The position numbers were made by a program, and so were the translations under genes. Under the pieces are notes generated by a model that was not told where the DNA came from, did not search any database, and saw nothing but the letters and a program-made list of their open reading frames with translations. This document shows, piece by piece, positions 1 through 8,588 of a DNA stretch of 55,738 nucleotides. Within the stretch, counting starts at the first letter, position 1. Every line of letters begins with the position of its first letter. Source of the stretch: Clostridia bacterium (GTDB lineage: Bacteria > Bacillota > Clostridia > Christensenellales > Borkfalkiaceae); assembly GCA_017462985.1 (NCBI GenBank), contig JAFTQB010000052.1, positions 1-55,738 of the forward strand. Direction: 5' to 3'.

Positions 1-159
1 GTTCAGGCGGCGTATGCGGCGCAGCTGCCCGTATATTCGATGAAAGCGATTTCCGACGTGGCGGGCAGCGGGAGCACCACCGAGCAGTTTTTGAAAAACA
101 AATCCAAAGCGCTTGAAAATCTCAAAGCGGCATTACCTGCCTTTTTCGAAGAATTATAA
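1..159 (+). CDS. mtnN: 5'-methylthioadenosine/S-adenosylhomocysteine nucleosidase, C-terminal part
   Basis: The reading frame is open from the first base and ends with TAA at 157-159, leaving 52 residues of a gene that starts outside the window. The piece contains a KAISDVAG segment matching the conserved (R/K)xISD motif of MTA/SAH nucleosidases, in which the Asp acts as general acid on the purine, followed by the usual C-terminal helix. The family cleaves adenine from methylthioadenosine and S-adenosylhomocysteine in the methionine salvage cycle. The stop lies 16 bases before the ung start, so the two are probably co-transcribed. The family assignment rests on this short stretch only; another PNP/UDP-family phosphorylase is possible but less likely. 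Confidence 0.72.
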   Translation, partial: VQAAYAAQLPVYSMKAISDVAGSGSTTEQFLKNKSKALENLKAALPAFFEEL

Positions 160-175
160 CCAAGGAGCATACAGT

Positions 176-844
176 ATGGTCGATTTAGGCGATTGGAACG
201 AACGGCTTGCGCCGTTGTTTGCAGACGAACGGTATAAACAAATTCGGCGGTTTTTAATCGACGAATACAATACGCATACCGTTTATCCCGATATGTACGA
301 TTTATATAACTGTTTTAAATTCACCCCGTTTGAAAAGGTGAAAGTCGTACTGTTGGGACAAGACCCCTACCACGGCGAAGGACAAGCGCACGGGCTTTGT
401 TTTTCCGTGCAAAAGGGAATACAAAACCCGCCGTCGCTCGAAAATATTTTTAAAGAGCTTCGCTCTGATATCGGTTGCGAGCTTCCCGCTTGCGGCGATT
501 TGACAAAATGGGCAAGAGAAGGCGTTCTTTTGATGAACACTTCGCTCTCCGTTCGCGCGCATCAGGCAAATTCTCATTCCAAGTGCGGTTGGGCGTGGTT
601 TACCGACAGCGTGATCAAGCTATTATCCAAACAAAAGGAAAACCTCGTGTTTATTCTTTGGGGCGGGAATGCAAGAAGTAAAAAGCCGCTGATCGATAAA
701 ACAAAGCATTGTATTATCGAAAGCGTACACCCTTCCCCTCTTTCGGCTTACAACGGCTTTTTCGGAAGCAAGCCGTTTTCGAAAACGAATGCGTATTTGG
801 AAAAAAACGGAATTTCACCGATCGATTGGGATTTAACGAAATAA
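176..844 (+). CDS. ung: Uracil-DNA glycosylase, family 1
   Basis: Removes uracil from DNA to start base-excision repair. The 222-residue protein has the water-activating motif GQDPYHGEGQAHG near residue 67 and the C-terminal HPSPLS loop that inserts into the minor groove, both diagnostic of family 1 enzymes; length is normal. I start it at ATG 176 rather than at an upstream in-frame codon because AAGGAG at 162-167 lies 8 bases before this ATG and the upstream part overlaps the end of the nucleosidase gene. A strong hairpin terminator follows at 850-876. Confidence 0.97.
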   Translation: MVDLGDWNERLAPLFADERYKQIRRFLIDEYNTHTVYPDMYDLYNCFKFTPFEKVKVVLLGQDPYHGEGQAHGLCFSVQKGIQNPPSLENIFKELRSDIGCELPACGDLTKWAREGVLLMNTSLSVRAHQANSHSKCGWAWFTDSVIKLLSKQKENLVFILWGGNARSKKPLIDKTKHCIIESVHPSPLSAYNGFFGSKPFSKTNAYLEKNGISPIDWDLTK

Positions 845-849
845 CGAAC

Positions 850-876
850 AAAGGACGGCTTATCACCGTCCTTTTT
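850..876 (+). terminator. Rho-independent terminator after ung
   Basis: Stem GGACGG/CCGTCC with a 7-base loop and a following T5 run; A-rich on the 5' side, so it may also work for the convergent XRE gene. Confidence 0.85.
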
Positions 877-892
877 CCTTGCCATAATTCCG

Positions 893-1510
893 TTATTCGT
901 CGGGCGTAATGCTCATTCGCCGTATGCACCAACTTTTTTTGCCGCATTTGGGGCATTTCAAGTATCTTCGCGTAATGGTATGCATTCCCATAATATACGC
1001 GCCCGCCGTGGGTATAAATCGTTCTCCGCACTTCGCGCACTCGAACGCGCCCGAAGTCATTTCCAACGTCGCCGCTACGCCGCAACCGCCAAAGATGACA
1101 ACTAATGCAATAACGACCAACGCAATACGCCAGTCGTCGGGCAGCTCTGCAAGCTCCGATACGAGAAGGAGCGATATTCCCGCAAGCAACGTTATAAAAA
1201 CGACGATTACCGCGAGAATGATTTTTCGTTTTGTTTCTTCTTTTTCATTGATAAGCTTCATTATATTCGCCTCCGCATTTTGTTGATATTCGAAGGCTTC
1301 CAGACGCTTTCCCGATAAAAGTTCGTTGACCGTTATCCCAAGCTCCTTACAAAGCGGCAACATCAAAGAAACTTCGGGCAACCCGCTCCCCCGTTCCCAT
1401 TTTGAAACCGTTTTGTCACTGATCGCAAGCAGATCCGCAAGTTCGCGTTGGGTAAGACCGCGTTCTTTGCGAAGCTCGGCGATAAACTTTCCGATTTTTA
1501 TTTGGTCCAT
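893..1510 (-). CDS. XRE-family regulator with two membrane segments and a C-terminal zinc ribbon
   Basis: A 205-residue protein. Residues 7-60 form a clear XRE/Cro helix-turn-helix (RKERGLTQRELADLL, then ISDKTVSKWERG). A charged linker leads to two hydrophobic segments at about residues 97-118 and 128-147. The C-terminus has CAKCG and CPKCG pairs, likely a zinc ribbon. This layout points to a membrane-tethered regulator, with the DNA-binding and zinc domains probably both cytoplasmic. The start follows AGGAGGT with good spacing. The ligand and targets are unknown. The gene is convergent with ung and downstream of the ynbB-like gene, with its own likely -10 element. Confidence 0.85.
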   Translation of the reverse strand: MDQIKIGKFIAELRKERGLTQRELADLLAISDKTVSKWERGSGLPEVSLMLPLCKELGITVNELLSGKRLEAFEYQQNAEANIMKLINEKEETKRKIILAVIVVFITLLAGISLLLVSELAELPDDWRIALVVIALVVIFGGCGVAATLEMTSGAFECAKCGERFIPTAGAYIMGMHTITRRYLKCPKCGKKSWCIRRMSITPDE

Positions 1511-1531
1511 ATCCTTTCACCTCCTGCGATT

Positions 1532-1560
1532 ATTATATCATAAAAATGAAAGCAATTGCT
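1532..1560 (-). promoter_or_regulatory. Probable promoter and palindromic operator of the XRE gene
   Basis: On the minus strand TATAAT lies at 1532-1537, about 20 bases before the AGGAGGT of the XRE gene. The -35 position has no good match. A perfect 10-base palindrome, AGCAATTGCT, at 1551-1560 covers the -35 area and would suit autoregulation; this is inference. Confidence 0.45.
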
Positions 1561-1598
1561 CCCACGCGCCGTAGAAATCGCTCCACGAAGCGTAGATT

Positions 1599-2825
1599 TT
1601 AAAGTAATTTTTGCAAAATGAGCTTTAAAGCGTACTTGCAATGTTCGTAAGTTAATCCGCCTTGGAAATACGCCGTGTACGGCTCTTTTACGGGAGCGTC
1701 TGCGGAAAGCTCGATCGACGCCCCCTCGACGAAGCAGCCCGCCGCCATGATCACTTTGCTATCATAGCCGGGCATATCCCACGGCTCTAAGGTAACGAAG
1801 CTATCGACGGGCGACGCCTCTTGCACCGATTGAATAAAATCGCAAAGCTGTTTCGCCGTATCGAATCGAATGGCGCGCGTAATATCCGCTGGGATTTTAT
1901 CAAGTTTAGGGAAATTCTCATAGCCAAGCGCTTCCATACATTTCCCGATCACAAGACTGCCTTTGATCGCTTGATTAACAACGTGCGGAGCAAGAAACAA
2001 ACCTTGATAAAACAGCCTATAACCGTATGCGTAAGAGCCGACCTCGTTTCCGATCGACGGCGCGGTGAGCCTGCGCCCGATCAAATCGATATATTTTTCT
2101 GTTCCTACGATATACCCGCCCGTAGGAGCCAAGCCACCGCCGGGGTTTTTAATGAGCGATCCCACGGCAACATCCGCGCCGACGTCGCAAGGTTCGCGTT
2201 TTTCCACGAATTCCCCGTAGCAATTATCTACAAAAATACAACCCTTAAAACCCAACGAGCGAACAAAATCGCAAATTCCCCCGATTTCGGCAACCGTAAA
2301 CGCGTCGCGAAGCTCGTACCCGCGCGAACGCTGAATATAGATCATTTTTAGCGAAGCGCCGATACGCTTCATTGCGGCTTCAATCGCCCGTTTATCAAAT
2401 TTTCCCTCGTCCGTAAGCTCGGTACACTCAAACGAAACCCCGAAATCTTTCAGCGAACCGTTCCCTTCCCCGAAGATAACGCCGCGAATGGTATCGTAAG
2501 GCATTCCCGAAACGGATAATACGCTATCATTCGGGCGCAATACGCCAAAGAGCGCCACCGTGAGCGCGTGCGTACCGCTAAGAATTGCGGGGGAAACGAT
2601 CCCGCTTTCCGCTCCAAACGCTTCCGCGTATACTTCCCCAAGTACAAAACGCCCTTCGTCGCCGTAGCCGTAGCCTGTAGAGCCGTTGAAATGCCGAACG
2701 GCAATCGAATGATTTTTGAACGCTTTCAGCACTTTTTCTTGATTAAATTCGCTGATTTCATCTGCAAGCGCAAAATTTTTGGCAAGCGCTTGCTCGCTTT
2801 GATAAATAAGTTCTTCTGCAGTCAT
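1599..2825 (-). CDS. Methionine gamma-lyase-like PLP enzyme (aluminium-resistance/YnbB family)
   Basis: A 408-residue fold-type I PLP enzyme of the Met_gamma_lyase family seen next to miaA/hfq/glnR in many Firmicutes (YnbB in Bacillus). The likely Schiff-base lysine is in SLIKNPGGG, preceded by a DNCYGEF segment holding the Asp that contacts the pyridine nitrogen; an SGTHAL loop near residue 85 binds the phosphate. The real substrate of this family is not established; the aluminium-resistance label is historical. The start follows GGAG by 8 bases. It is 109 bases downstream of miaA, and the gap contains a hairpin instead of hfq. Confidence 0.9.
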   Translation of the reverse strand: MTAEELIYQSEQALAKNFALADEISEFNQEKVLKAFKNHSIAVRHFNGSTGYGYGDEGRFVLGEVYAEAFGAESGIVSPAILSGTHALTVALFGVLRPNDSVLSVSGMPYDTIRGVIFGEGNGSLKDFGVSFECTELTDEGKFDKRAIEAAMKRIGASLKMIYIQRSRGYELRDAFTVAEIGGICDFVRSLGFKGCIFVDNCYGEFVEKREPCDVGADVAVGSLIKNPGGGLAPTGGYIVGTEKYIDLIGRRLTAPSIGNEVGSYAYGYRLFYQGLFLAPHVVNQAIKGSLVIGKCMEALGYENFPKLDKIPADITRAIRFDTAKQLCDFIQSVQEASPVDSFVTLEPWDMPGYDSKVIMAAGCFVEGASIELSADAPVKEPYTAYFQGGLTYEHCKYALKLILQKLL

Positions 2826-2844
2826 GATAGTTACTCCCTTAGAT

Positions 2845-2881
2845 TACTACGCTTGACATAATTGATATATGTGGCGTAGTA
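2845..2881. promoter_or_regulatory. Long inverted repeat between miaA and the ynbB-like gene
   Basis: Perfect 8-base arms TACTACGC (2845-2852) and GCGTAGTA (2874-2881) enclose inner arms ACATA (2856-2860) and TATGT (2868-2872). There is no T-run after it on either strand, so it is not a standard terminator. In the minus-strand mRNA it lies just before the ribosome-binding site of the lyase gene. A further palindrome, GCATACTATGC, lies at 2921-2931 just after the miaA stop. Function unknown. Confidence 0.6.
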
Positions 2882-2934
2882 CCTATCGTTTAAGTATGAC
2901 ACGCGTATATATTACGACAGGCATACTATGCTTT

Positions 2935-3828
2935 TTAAAGATAGTTAAGCACTTCTTCCGCCGTGGCGTTACTAGGGGGAAGCATGATATGATTTTGCAT
3001 ACGCTTGAAGAAAGTGAGTTGTCGCTTTGCGTAATTGCGCGTGTTTTTCTTGATTGTTTCGGCAATCTCTTCTATACGATCGCCGTTTTTCAAACCTTCC
3101 AACACTTCTTTATAGCCGATGCCTTGCATACATTGCATGTTGTCCGTTACGCCCTGTGCGATTAAAGCCGCTACTTCTTCGATCAACCCCTCTTGCAACA
3201 TTTTATCCACGCGAAGGTTAATCCTTTCGTAAAGGGTTTCACGCTCGTGATCGACGGAAACGCAAAGAAAATCGAAACGGGGAACGGGACTATCGTTTTG
3301 TTCGGATTTTTTCTTCCCCGTAACGAAGAAAATTTCCAACGCGCGAACGACGCGTTTTACGTCGTTTTCGTGTAATTTTTCCGCGCTTTCAGGATCCTTT
3401 TCTCTTAAAAGTTGATGCAACGCGTTTTTCCCGTGTATTTGGGCGTATTCTTCCAATTCCTTTCGAACCTTTTCATCCGCCCCCGCGTTGCCAAATTGGC
3501 TTTTATATAGCAGGGAATTGATATAAAATCCCGTGCCACCGCAAATAATCGGCGTTTTCCCTTCGGATAAAAGCCGTTCGACGATCGGCAAAGCCAAAGC
3601 TTCATAATCGCTGACGGAAAAATTATCCTCAGGCGAAACAATGTCGATCAAATGGTGTTTTACGCCCTGCATTTCTTCAAAAGTAGGTTTTGCCGTGCCG
3701 ATATTCAGCCCTCGATAAATTAGCATAGAATCGGCGGAAACGATCTCGGTATTCAATTTTTTTGCACAATCCACAGCCAAAGCCGTTTTTCCCGAAGCCG
3801 TTGCCCCGCAAATCACCAATACTTTCAT
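2935..3828 (-). CDS. miaA: tRNA dimethylallyltransferase
   Basis: Adds the dimethylallyl group to N6 of A37 in tRNAs reading UNN codons; MiaB, encoded in the same operon, later methylthiolates the product. The 297-residue protein has the P-loop GATASGKT at the N-terminus, the SADSMLIYRGLNIGTAKP substrate loop (usual Gln of DSxQxY is Leu here), GGTGFYI, and the C-terminal QGIGYKE and RNYAKRQLTF motifs. Its ATG overlaps the mutL stop as TAATG, indicating translational coupling. Confidence 0.96.
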   Translation of the reverse strand: MKVLVICGATASGKTALAVDCAKKLNTEIVSADSMLIYRGLNIGTAKPTFEEMQGVKHHLIDIVSPEDNFSVSDYEALALPIVERLLSEGKTPIICGGTGFYINSLLYKSQFGNAGADEKVRKELEEYAQIHGKNALHQLLREKDPESAEKLHENDVKRVVRALEIFFVTGKKKSEQNDSPVPRFDFLCVSVDHERETLYERINLRVDKMLQEGLIEEVAALIAQGVTDNMQCMQGIGYKEVLEGLKNGDRIEEIAETIKKNTRNYAKRQLTFFKRMQNHIMLPPSNATAEEVLNYL

Positions 3829-5972
3829 TAAACTTTCCTTTTGAACATCTTTTCAAGTTCCGTTTTTGAAATTTTCGTTACGACAGGTCTGCCGTGCGGA
3901 CATTTCAATCCCATATTTCCGTCGATCATTTGGAAAAGTTTATCAATTTCTGCTTGCGTAAGATCCATACCGCCCTTTACAGCCGCTTTGCAAGCCGCCA
4001 TTGCCAACTTATCCTTTATAAGCTCTTCCAACTTGATCGCTTTAAATCCGCTGATATCCCCTAAAATCTCGTTGAAAAAATCTGCGAGCTTGATCGATTG
4101 CAGATCGACAGGTACGGCGTAAATTTTAAAAAGATTTTCGCCGCCCTCCTGTAAATCGAAGCCCATCGCGCGGATATCGTCCATTCGTTCGCGTATAAAC
4201 GCGCTCTCAAAAGCGTTTAAACGAAGCTCATACGGCAACAACATAGGTTGTTGTACAATTTCACGCAAACTCATTTTTTCTTTTAAACGATCGAAGATCA
4301 AGCGTTCGTGCGCGGCGTGCTGATCAATAATAAAAACGTCTTCGCTACGCTCGTACAGCAAATAGGTATTAAATAACTTCCCGACGAAACGACAGGAGGA
4401 AATTTCGATACGGTTTTGCTTTTCGCTCGTTTCCAATTCCTCTAAATACCGCTTATTTTCCGAAAACGCGTCCGTCTGTTGCTCGGATCGACCTTGATTT
4501 TCAGCTTCGCCGTCATATTCGTGCGATTCCACTCGCAGCTCGTTGCGTTTAAAATACAGATCAGGGAACTGTTGCAACAATTTTTCAACCTTTTTAGGCT
4601 TACGCTTCGCATTATAGGGAAGCGGTTCGGGCTTTTCGGGACGGTTTACGAGCGTACCCGTAAAATCGTCGATTTCGTCAAGCGGAATGACTTTTTGCGG
4701 AGGAGGAAGCGCTTCTAGTCTGCTCAAAATAGAAGCGTCGTCGCCTGCGGGGCGAAGATTGGGCTTCTTTGGCGATGAAACTTCCTCAAACGGCAATTCG
4801 TCCACTGTTGGGATCTGCGGTTTACTTTGTCTAACCTCGGATACCGCCTCTTCAAACGTCATTACAACGGGCGTATTCGCCGTTTTTGTTTCCGTTATCG
4901 GGGAACGGGTCGCCGTTTTCGGCGTAATCGTTTCTTGCGTTTGAAGCGGCTGCGTAAACTTACTTGGAACGATATATTCCATCGCTCTTGACTGACCGTC
5001 CAAAACAGCGGCGATCACGGAATAGATACAACCGTAGATCATTTGGTTATCCGCAAAGCGTACGTCCGCTTTATTGGGATGCACGTTGACGTCCACGATC
5101 TCTGCGGGAACGTCGATATACAGAACGTAAAAGGGATACTGCCGCTTCATCAAATAGCTTGCGTAGGCGTTAGAGATCGCCGCCGAGATCGTTGCGTTGA
5201 CGATATATCTGCCGTTTAAGAACACGCTTTGATAGGATTTATTCGGCTTGGAAAAATTTTGATTGCCGATATATCCGCGAAGCCTGATCCCATGCTTTTC
5301 CGCCTTAATTTCGTAGGTATTCTGTAAAATTGCCGCGCCGTAAACGCCCACGAGCGCTTCTTCCGCTCCGCCGCCGAACGATTGCAGTATCTTTTTGCCG
5401 TTCGCATAATAAGTAAACGAAATATTCGGGCGGTTGAGGATAAACCGCGAAACAAAATTCGTGATATCCGTTTCTTCCGCTTTATCCGATTTCAAAAAGC
5501 CCAAACGAACGGGCGTATTGAAAAACAGCATTTCCACCTTTACGTCCGTACCGTTTTGCCCCGCCGCGCGAACGATCTCGCCCATTTTTCCGCCGTCGGA
5601 AGAAAGCGCGTAGCAATCCCCGTCCGCCGTTTTGGAAATGATCGTCATTTTGGAAACGGAAGCGATCGAAGCCACGGCTTCGCCACGGAATCCCAAAGTC
5701 ATGATACTTTCCAAATCCTCCGCTTTGGAAATTTTACTCGTGGCGTGCGGCAAAAAAGCGGAATGCAGATCGTCGTAAGCAATACCGCTGCCGTTATCAA
5801 TCACGCGGATCAGCTCTTTACCGCCCTTTTCGATATGAATTTCAATTTCCGTAGCCCCCGCGTCGATCGCGTTTTCTACCAATTCTTTCACGACGGAATA
5901 CGGACGGTCGACCACCTCGCCTGCGGCAATTCGATTGTAGACCTGCGAACTTAAGATATTGATTTTAGCCAT
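3828..5972 (-). CDS. mutL: DNA mismatch repair protein MutL (endonuclease type)
   Basis: A 714-residue GHKL ATPase that couples MutS mismatch recognition to strand nicking. The N-terminal ATPase is clear: IAAGEVV, ELVENAIDAGA, DNGSGI, GFRGEA. A proline- and acid-rich linker covers about residues 330-500. The C-terminal domain has the metal motif IDQHAAHE, CPHGRP and a terminal FKRK, so it belongs to the nicking type found in bacteria without MutH. In the DQHA(x)2E(x)4E signature the second Glu is Asp here, a conservative change. It starts one base after the mutS stop. Confidence 0.97.
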   Translation of the reverse strand: MAKINILSSQVYNRIAAGEVVDRPYSVVKELVENAIDAGATEIEIHIEKGGKELIRVIDNGSGIAYDDLHSAFLPHATSKISKAEDLESIMTLGFRGEAVASIASVSKMTIISKTADGDCYALSSDGGKMGEIVRAAGQNGTDVKVEMLFFNTPVRLGFLKSDKAEETDITNFVSRFILNRPNISFTYYANGKKILQSFGGGAEEALVGVYGAAILQNTYEIKAEKHGIRLRGYIGNQNFSKPNKSYQSVFLNGRYIVNATISAAISNAYASYLMKRQYPFYVLYIDVPAEIVDVNVHPNKADVRFADNQMIYGCIYSVIAAVLDGQSRAMEYIVPSKFTQPLQTQETITPKTATRSPITETKTANTPVVMTFEEAVSEVRQSKPQIPTVDELPFEEVSSPKKPNLRPAGDDASILSRLEALPPPQKVIPLDEIDDFTGTLVNRPEKPEPLPYNAKRKPKKVEKLLQQFPDLYFKRNELRVESHEYDGEAENQGRSEQQTDAFSENKRYLEELETSEKQNRIEISSCRFVGKLFNTYLLYERSEDVFIIDQHAAHERLIFDRLKEKMSLREIVQQPMLLPYELRLNAFESAFIRERMDDIRAMGFDLQEGGENLFKIYAVPVDLQSIKLADFFNEILGDISGFKAIKLEELIKDKLAMAACKAAVKGGMDLTQAEIDKLFQMIDGNMGLKCPHGRPVVTKISKTELEKMFKRKV

Positions 5973-5973
5973 A

Positions 5974-8568
5974 TCAATTCTCCGAATTTATTTTCCCTTT
6001 TAAATCGTTTAATAACAGCAACGCTTGCATTGGCGAAAGCGTGTTTACGTCGGTATCTTGCAAAATGCGCTCCACCTCGCAAAGTTCGCGAGGTTCTTCC
6101 GCCGTATCCGATTCCTCAAACGCCGTCGCTTTTCCTTTGGAAATATTATTCTTTTCCAGCGCCCGCAAAATGGCTTTCGCACGCGCCGTGATCTCTTTTG
6201 GCACGCCCGCAAGCGAAGCCACTTCGATCCCGAAGCTCCTGTTTGCGCCGCCCCGCGCAATCTTGCGAAGGAATACCACCGCGCCGTTTAATTCGCGCAC
6301 CGTTACTTTATAATTTTTAATGCCCTCTTTGCTGTTTTCAAGCTCGGTCAATTCGTGATAATGGGTAGCAAACAGCGTTTTTGCGCGAATATGCTCGGTT
6401 AAAAACTCAATCACAGACCATGCAATAGAAAGCCCGTCGTAGGTACTCGTGCCGCGCCCCACTTCGTCTAAGATCAACAAACTGTCTTTTGTGGCATGCA
6501 AAAGGATAGAGGCAACTTCCGTCATTTCCACCATAAAAGTACTTTGATCGAAAATGAGATTATCGCTTGCCCCGACGCGAGTAAAAATACGGTCGGTAAT
6601 AGGAATTTCCGCCGCTTTTGCGGGTACGAAACAACCGATATGCGCCATCAGTACGATGAGCGCAACTTGGCGCATATAAGTACTTTTCCCCGCCATATTC
6701 GGACCGGTGATGATCGCGCTGCGGTTTTCGTCGTTATCGAGCAACGTATCGTTTGGCACGAAGCGGTCTTTGGATACCGCTTCTACCACGGGATGCCGCC
6801 CATCCGTAATCGAGAGCGGCTGACCGCTCGGCTTGATTTTCGGGCAGACGTAGCGGCGTTCTTTGGCGACTGTTGCAAAAGATACCAAGCAATCCAAAAG
6901 CGCGATCGAGGAAGAAATCGTCTTTAACCGATCGATATGAGAGAACATCGTTTCCAACAGCTCGGAATACAAACGAAGCTCCAATTTTAACGCGCGTTCC
7001 TTGCTCGTTAAAATCTTTTCTTCCAAAATTTTCAATTCTTCCGTAATAAACCGTTCGCCCGTCGTCAGCGTTTGCTTACGGATATATTCGGGCGGCGTTT
7101 TATCCTTGAACGAATTGGTGATTTCGATATAATACCCGAACACGCGGTTATAGCCCACTTTTAAGTTCTTAATACCCGTGCGTTCGCGCTCCCTCGCTTC
7201 CAGCTCGCGAACGATCGATTCACCGTTTTCTCCGATCGCTATAAGCTCGTCCAATTCTTGCGAATAACCTTTTTTAATAAAACCTCCGTCTTTCAAAAGC
7301 GCAGGCGGCTCGTTATCGATCGCCGCCGTCAAAAGATCGGCAAGCGGTTTCATATCCAAAAGCCCTGCGTCGATATCCGCAATGATCTGCGAAGAAAAAC
7401 CCGTCAATAAAAATTTCAGCGAAGGAATCGCATTGAGCGAATCGGCAAGAGCCACGCAATCGCGCGGCATAAAATTCCCGTTGGAAATTTTTCCCGAAAG
7501 CCGTTCGATATCCTTTACGCTCTTGAGCGCGTCCGAAAGCCCCATGCGAACGACGGAAGCGTTCACAAGCTCCTCTACGCCGCGTTGCCGATATTCGATT
7601 GCTTCGATCTCTTTGAGCGGCGACAAAATCATATTATGCAAGAGCCTTGCGCCCATCGCCGTTTTCGTTTTATCCAAAAGCCATAACAGCGAGCCGTATT
7701 TTTTATTTTCGGCGTTGCTTCTTACAAGCTCCAAATTACGCACGGCAATGCTATCGAGCACCATAAACCGATCGCGATTGATCAATTTGATCGCGTTTAA
7801 ATTGGAAAGGGAATGCTTTTGCGTTTCCCTAAGATATTCTACGAGCGCCCCAGCCGCCGAAATAAGGTTATCTTTTGCCCCTATTCCGTACGCAGCGAGA
7901 GATTTCGCCCCGAGCTGTTCCAAAAGATTTTTCTCCGCGTGACGGGCGTTAAACGCCCAAGGAAGATAGCAAGAAAACGCGGGAAGCATCTTGTGCTTGA
8001 CCTCGCGAATATTTTTGGACGCAAGAAGCATTTCTTCGTTACAAATAATTTCTACCGCGCCGATCTTCATTAGATGCCCGATCGTATCTTCCAAAGCGGT
8101 TTCGCCCGTAAATTCCTGAACGCAAAATTCGCCCGTCGTGATATCCGTCCACGCCGCGGCGATCCGTTCGTCCTCTTTATAAAGGCATGCAATATAATTG
8201 TTTGCGCGCTCGTCCAACATCGTATCGTCGATGAGCGTACCTGCCGAAACCACGCGTACCACGTCGCGTTCCACCAAACCGCGCCCCGCCTTGGGATCGG
8301 AAAGCTGTTCGCAGATCGCCACCTTTTCCCCTGCCGCAACGAGCTTTGCAATATATACGTCAGCCGCATGATACGGAATTCCGCACATCGGCGCGCGCTC
8401 CTCAAGCCCGCAATCGCGGCCCGTCAGCGTGAGATCGAGAAGCTTCGAAACCCTGATCGCGTCGTCGAAAAACATCTCGTAAAAATCGCCTAAGCGATAA
8501 AAAAGCACGCAATCGGGATATTTATCCTTAATCTGCAGATAATGCGTCATCATATTTGACAGTCCCAT
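5974..8568 (-). CDS. mutS: DNA mismatch repair protein MutS
   Basis: An 864-residue mismatch-recognition ATPase. The N-terminus holds the Phe-x-Glu mismatch-reading motif in RLGDFYEMFFDDA; the C-terminal ABC-type ATPase has Walker A GPNMAGKSTYMRQ, the DEVGRGTSTYDG Walker B/signature block and ATHYHEL. The length and order (connector, lever, clamp, ATPase) are normal. It is the second gene of the miaB operon, 20 bases after miaB. The Shine-Dalgarno sequence (AGGTAGG) is weak, and a start a few residues further in, at the MM of SNMMTHY, is possible. Confidence 0.97.
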   Translation of the reverse strand: MGLSNMMTHYLQIKDKYPDCVLFYRLGDFYEMFFDDAIRVSKLLDLTLTGRDCGLEERAPMCGIPYHAADVYIAKLVAAGEKVAICEQLSDPKAGRGLVERDVVRVVSAGTLIDDTMLDERANNYIACLYKEDERIAAAWTDITTGEFCVQEFTGETALEDTIGHLMKIGAVEIICNEEMLLASKNIREVKHKMLPAFSCYLPWAFNARHAEKNLLEQLGAKSLAAYGIGAKDNLISAAGALVEYLRETQKHSLSNLNAIKLINRDRFMVLDSIAVRNLELVRSNAENKKYGSLLWLLDKTKTAMGARLLHNMILSPLKEIEAIEYRQRGVEELVNASVVRMGLSDALKSVKDIERLSGKISNGNFMPRDCVALADSLNAIPSLKFLLTGFSSQIIADIDAGLLDMKPLADLLTAAIDNEPPALLKDGGFIKKGYSQELDELIAIGENGESIVRELEARERERTGIKNLKVGYNRVFGYYIEITNSFKDKTPPEYIRKQTLTTGERFITEELKILEEKILTSKERALKLELRLYSELLETMFSHIDRLKTISSSIALLDCLVSFATVAKERRYVCPKIKPSGQPLSITDGRHPVVEAVSKDRFVPNDTLLDNDENRSAIITGPNMAGKSTYMRQVALIVLMAHIGCFVPAKAAEIPITDRIFTRVGASDNLIFDQSTFMVEMTEVASILLHATKDSLLILDEVGRGTSTYDGLSIAWSVIEFLTEHIRAKTLFATHYHELTELENSKEGIKNYKVTVRELNGAVVFLRKIARGGANRSFGIEVASLAGVPKEITARAKAILRALEKNNISKGKATAFEESDTAEEPRELCEVERILQDTDVNTLSPMQALLLLNDLKGKINSEN

Positions 8569-8588
8569 AAGCTTGACCTACCTTTTGT

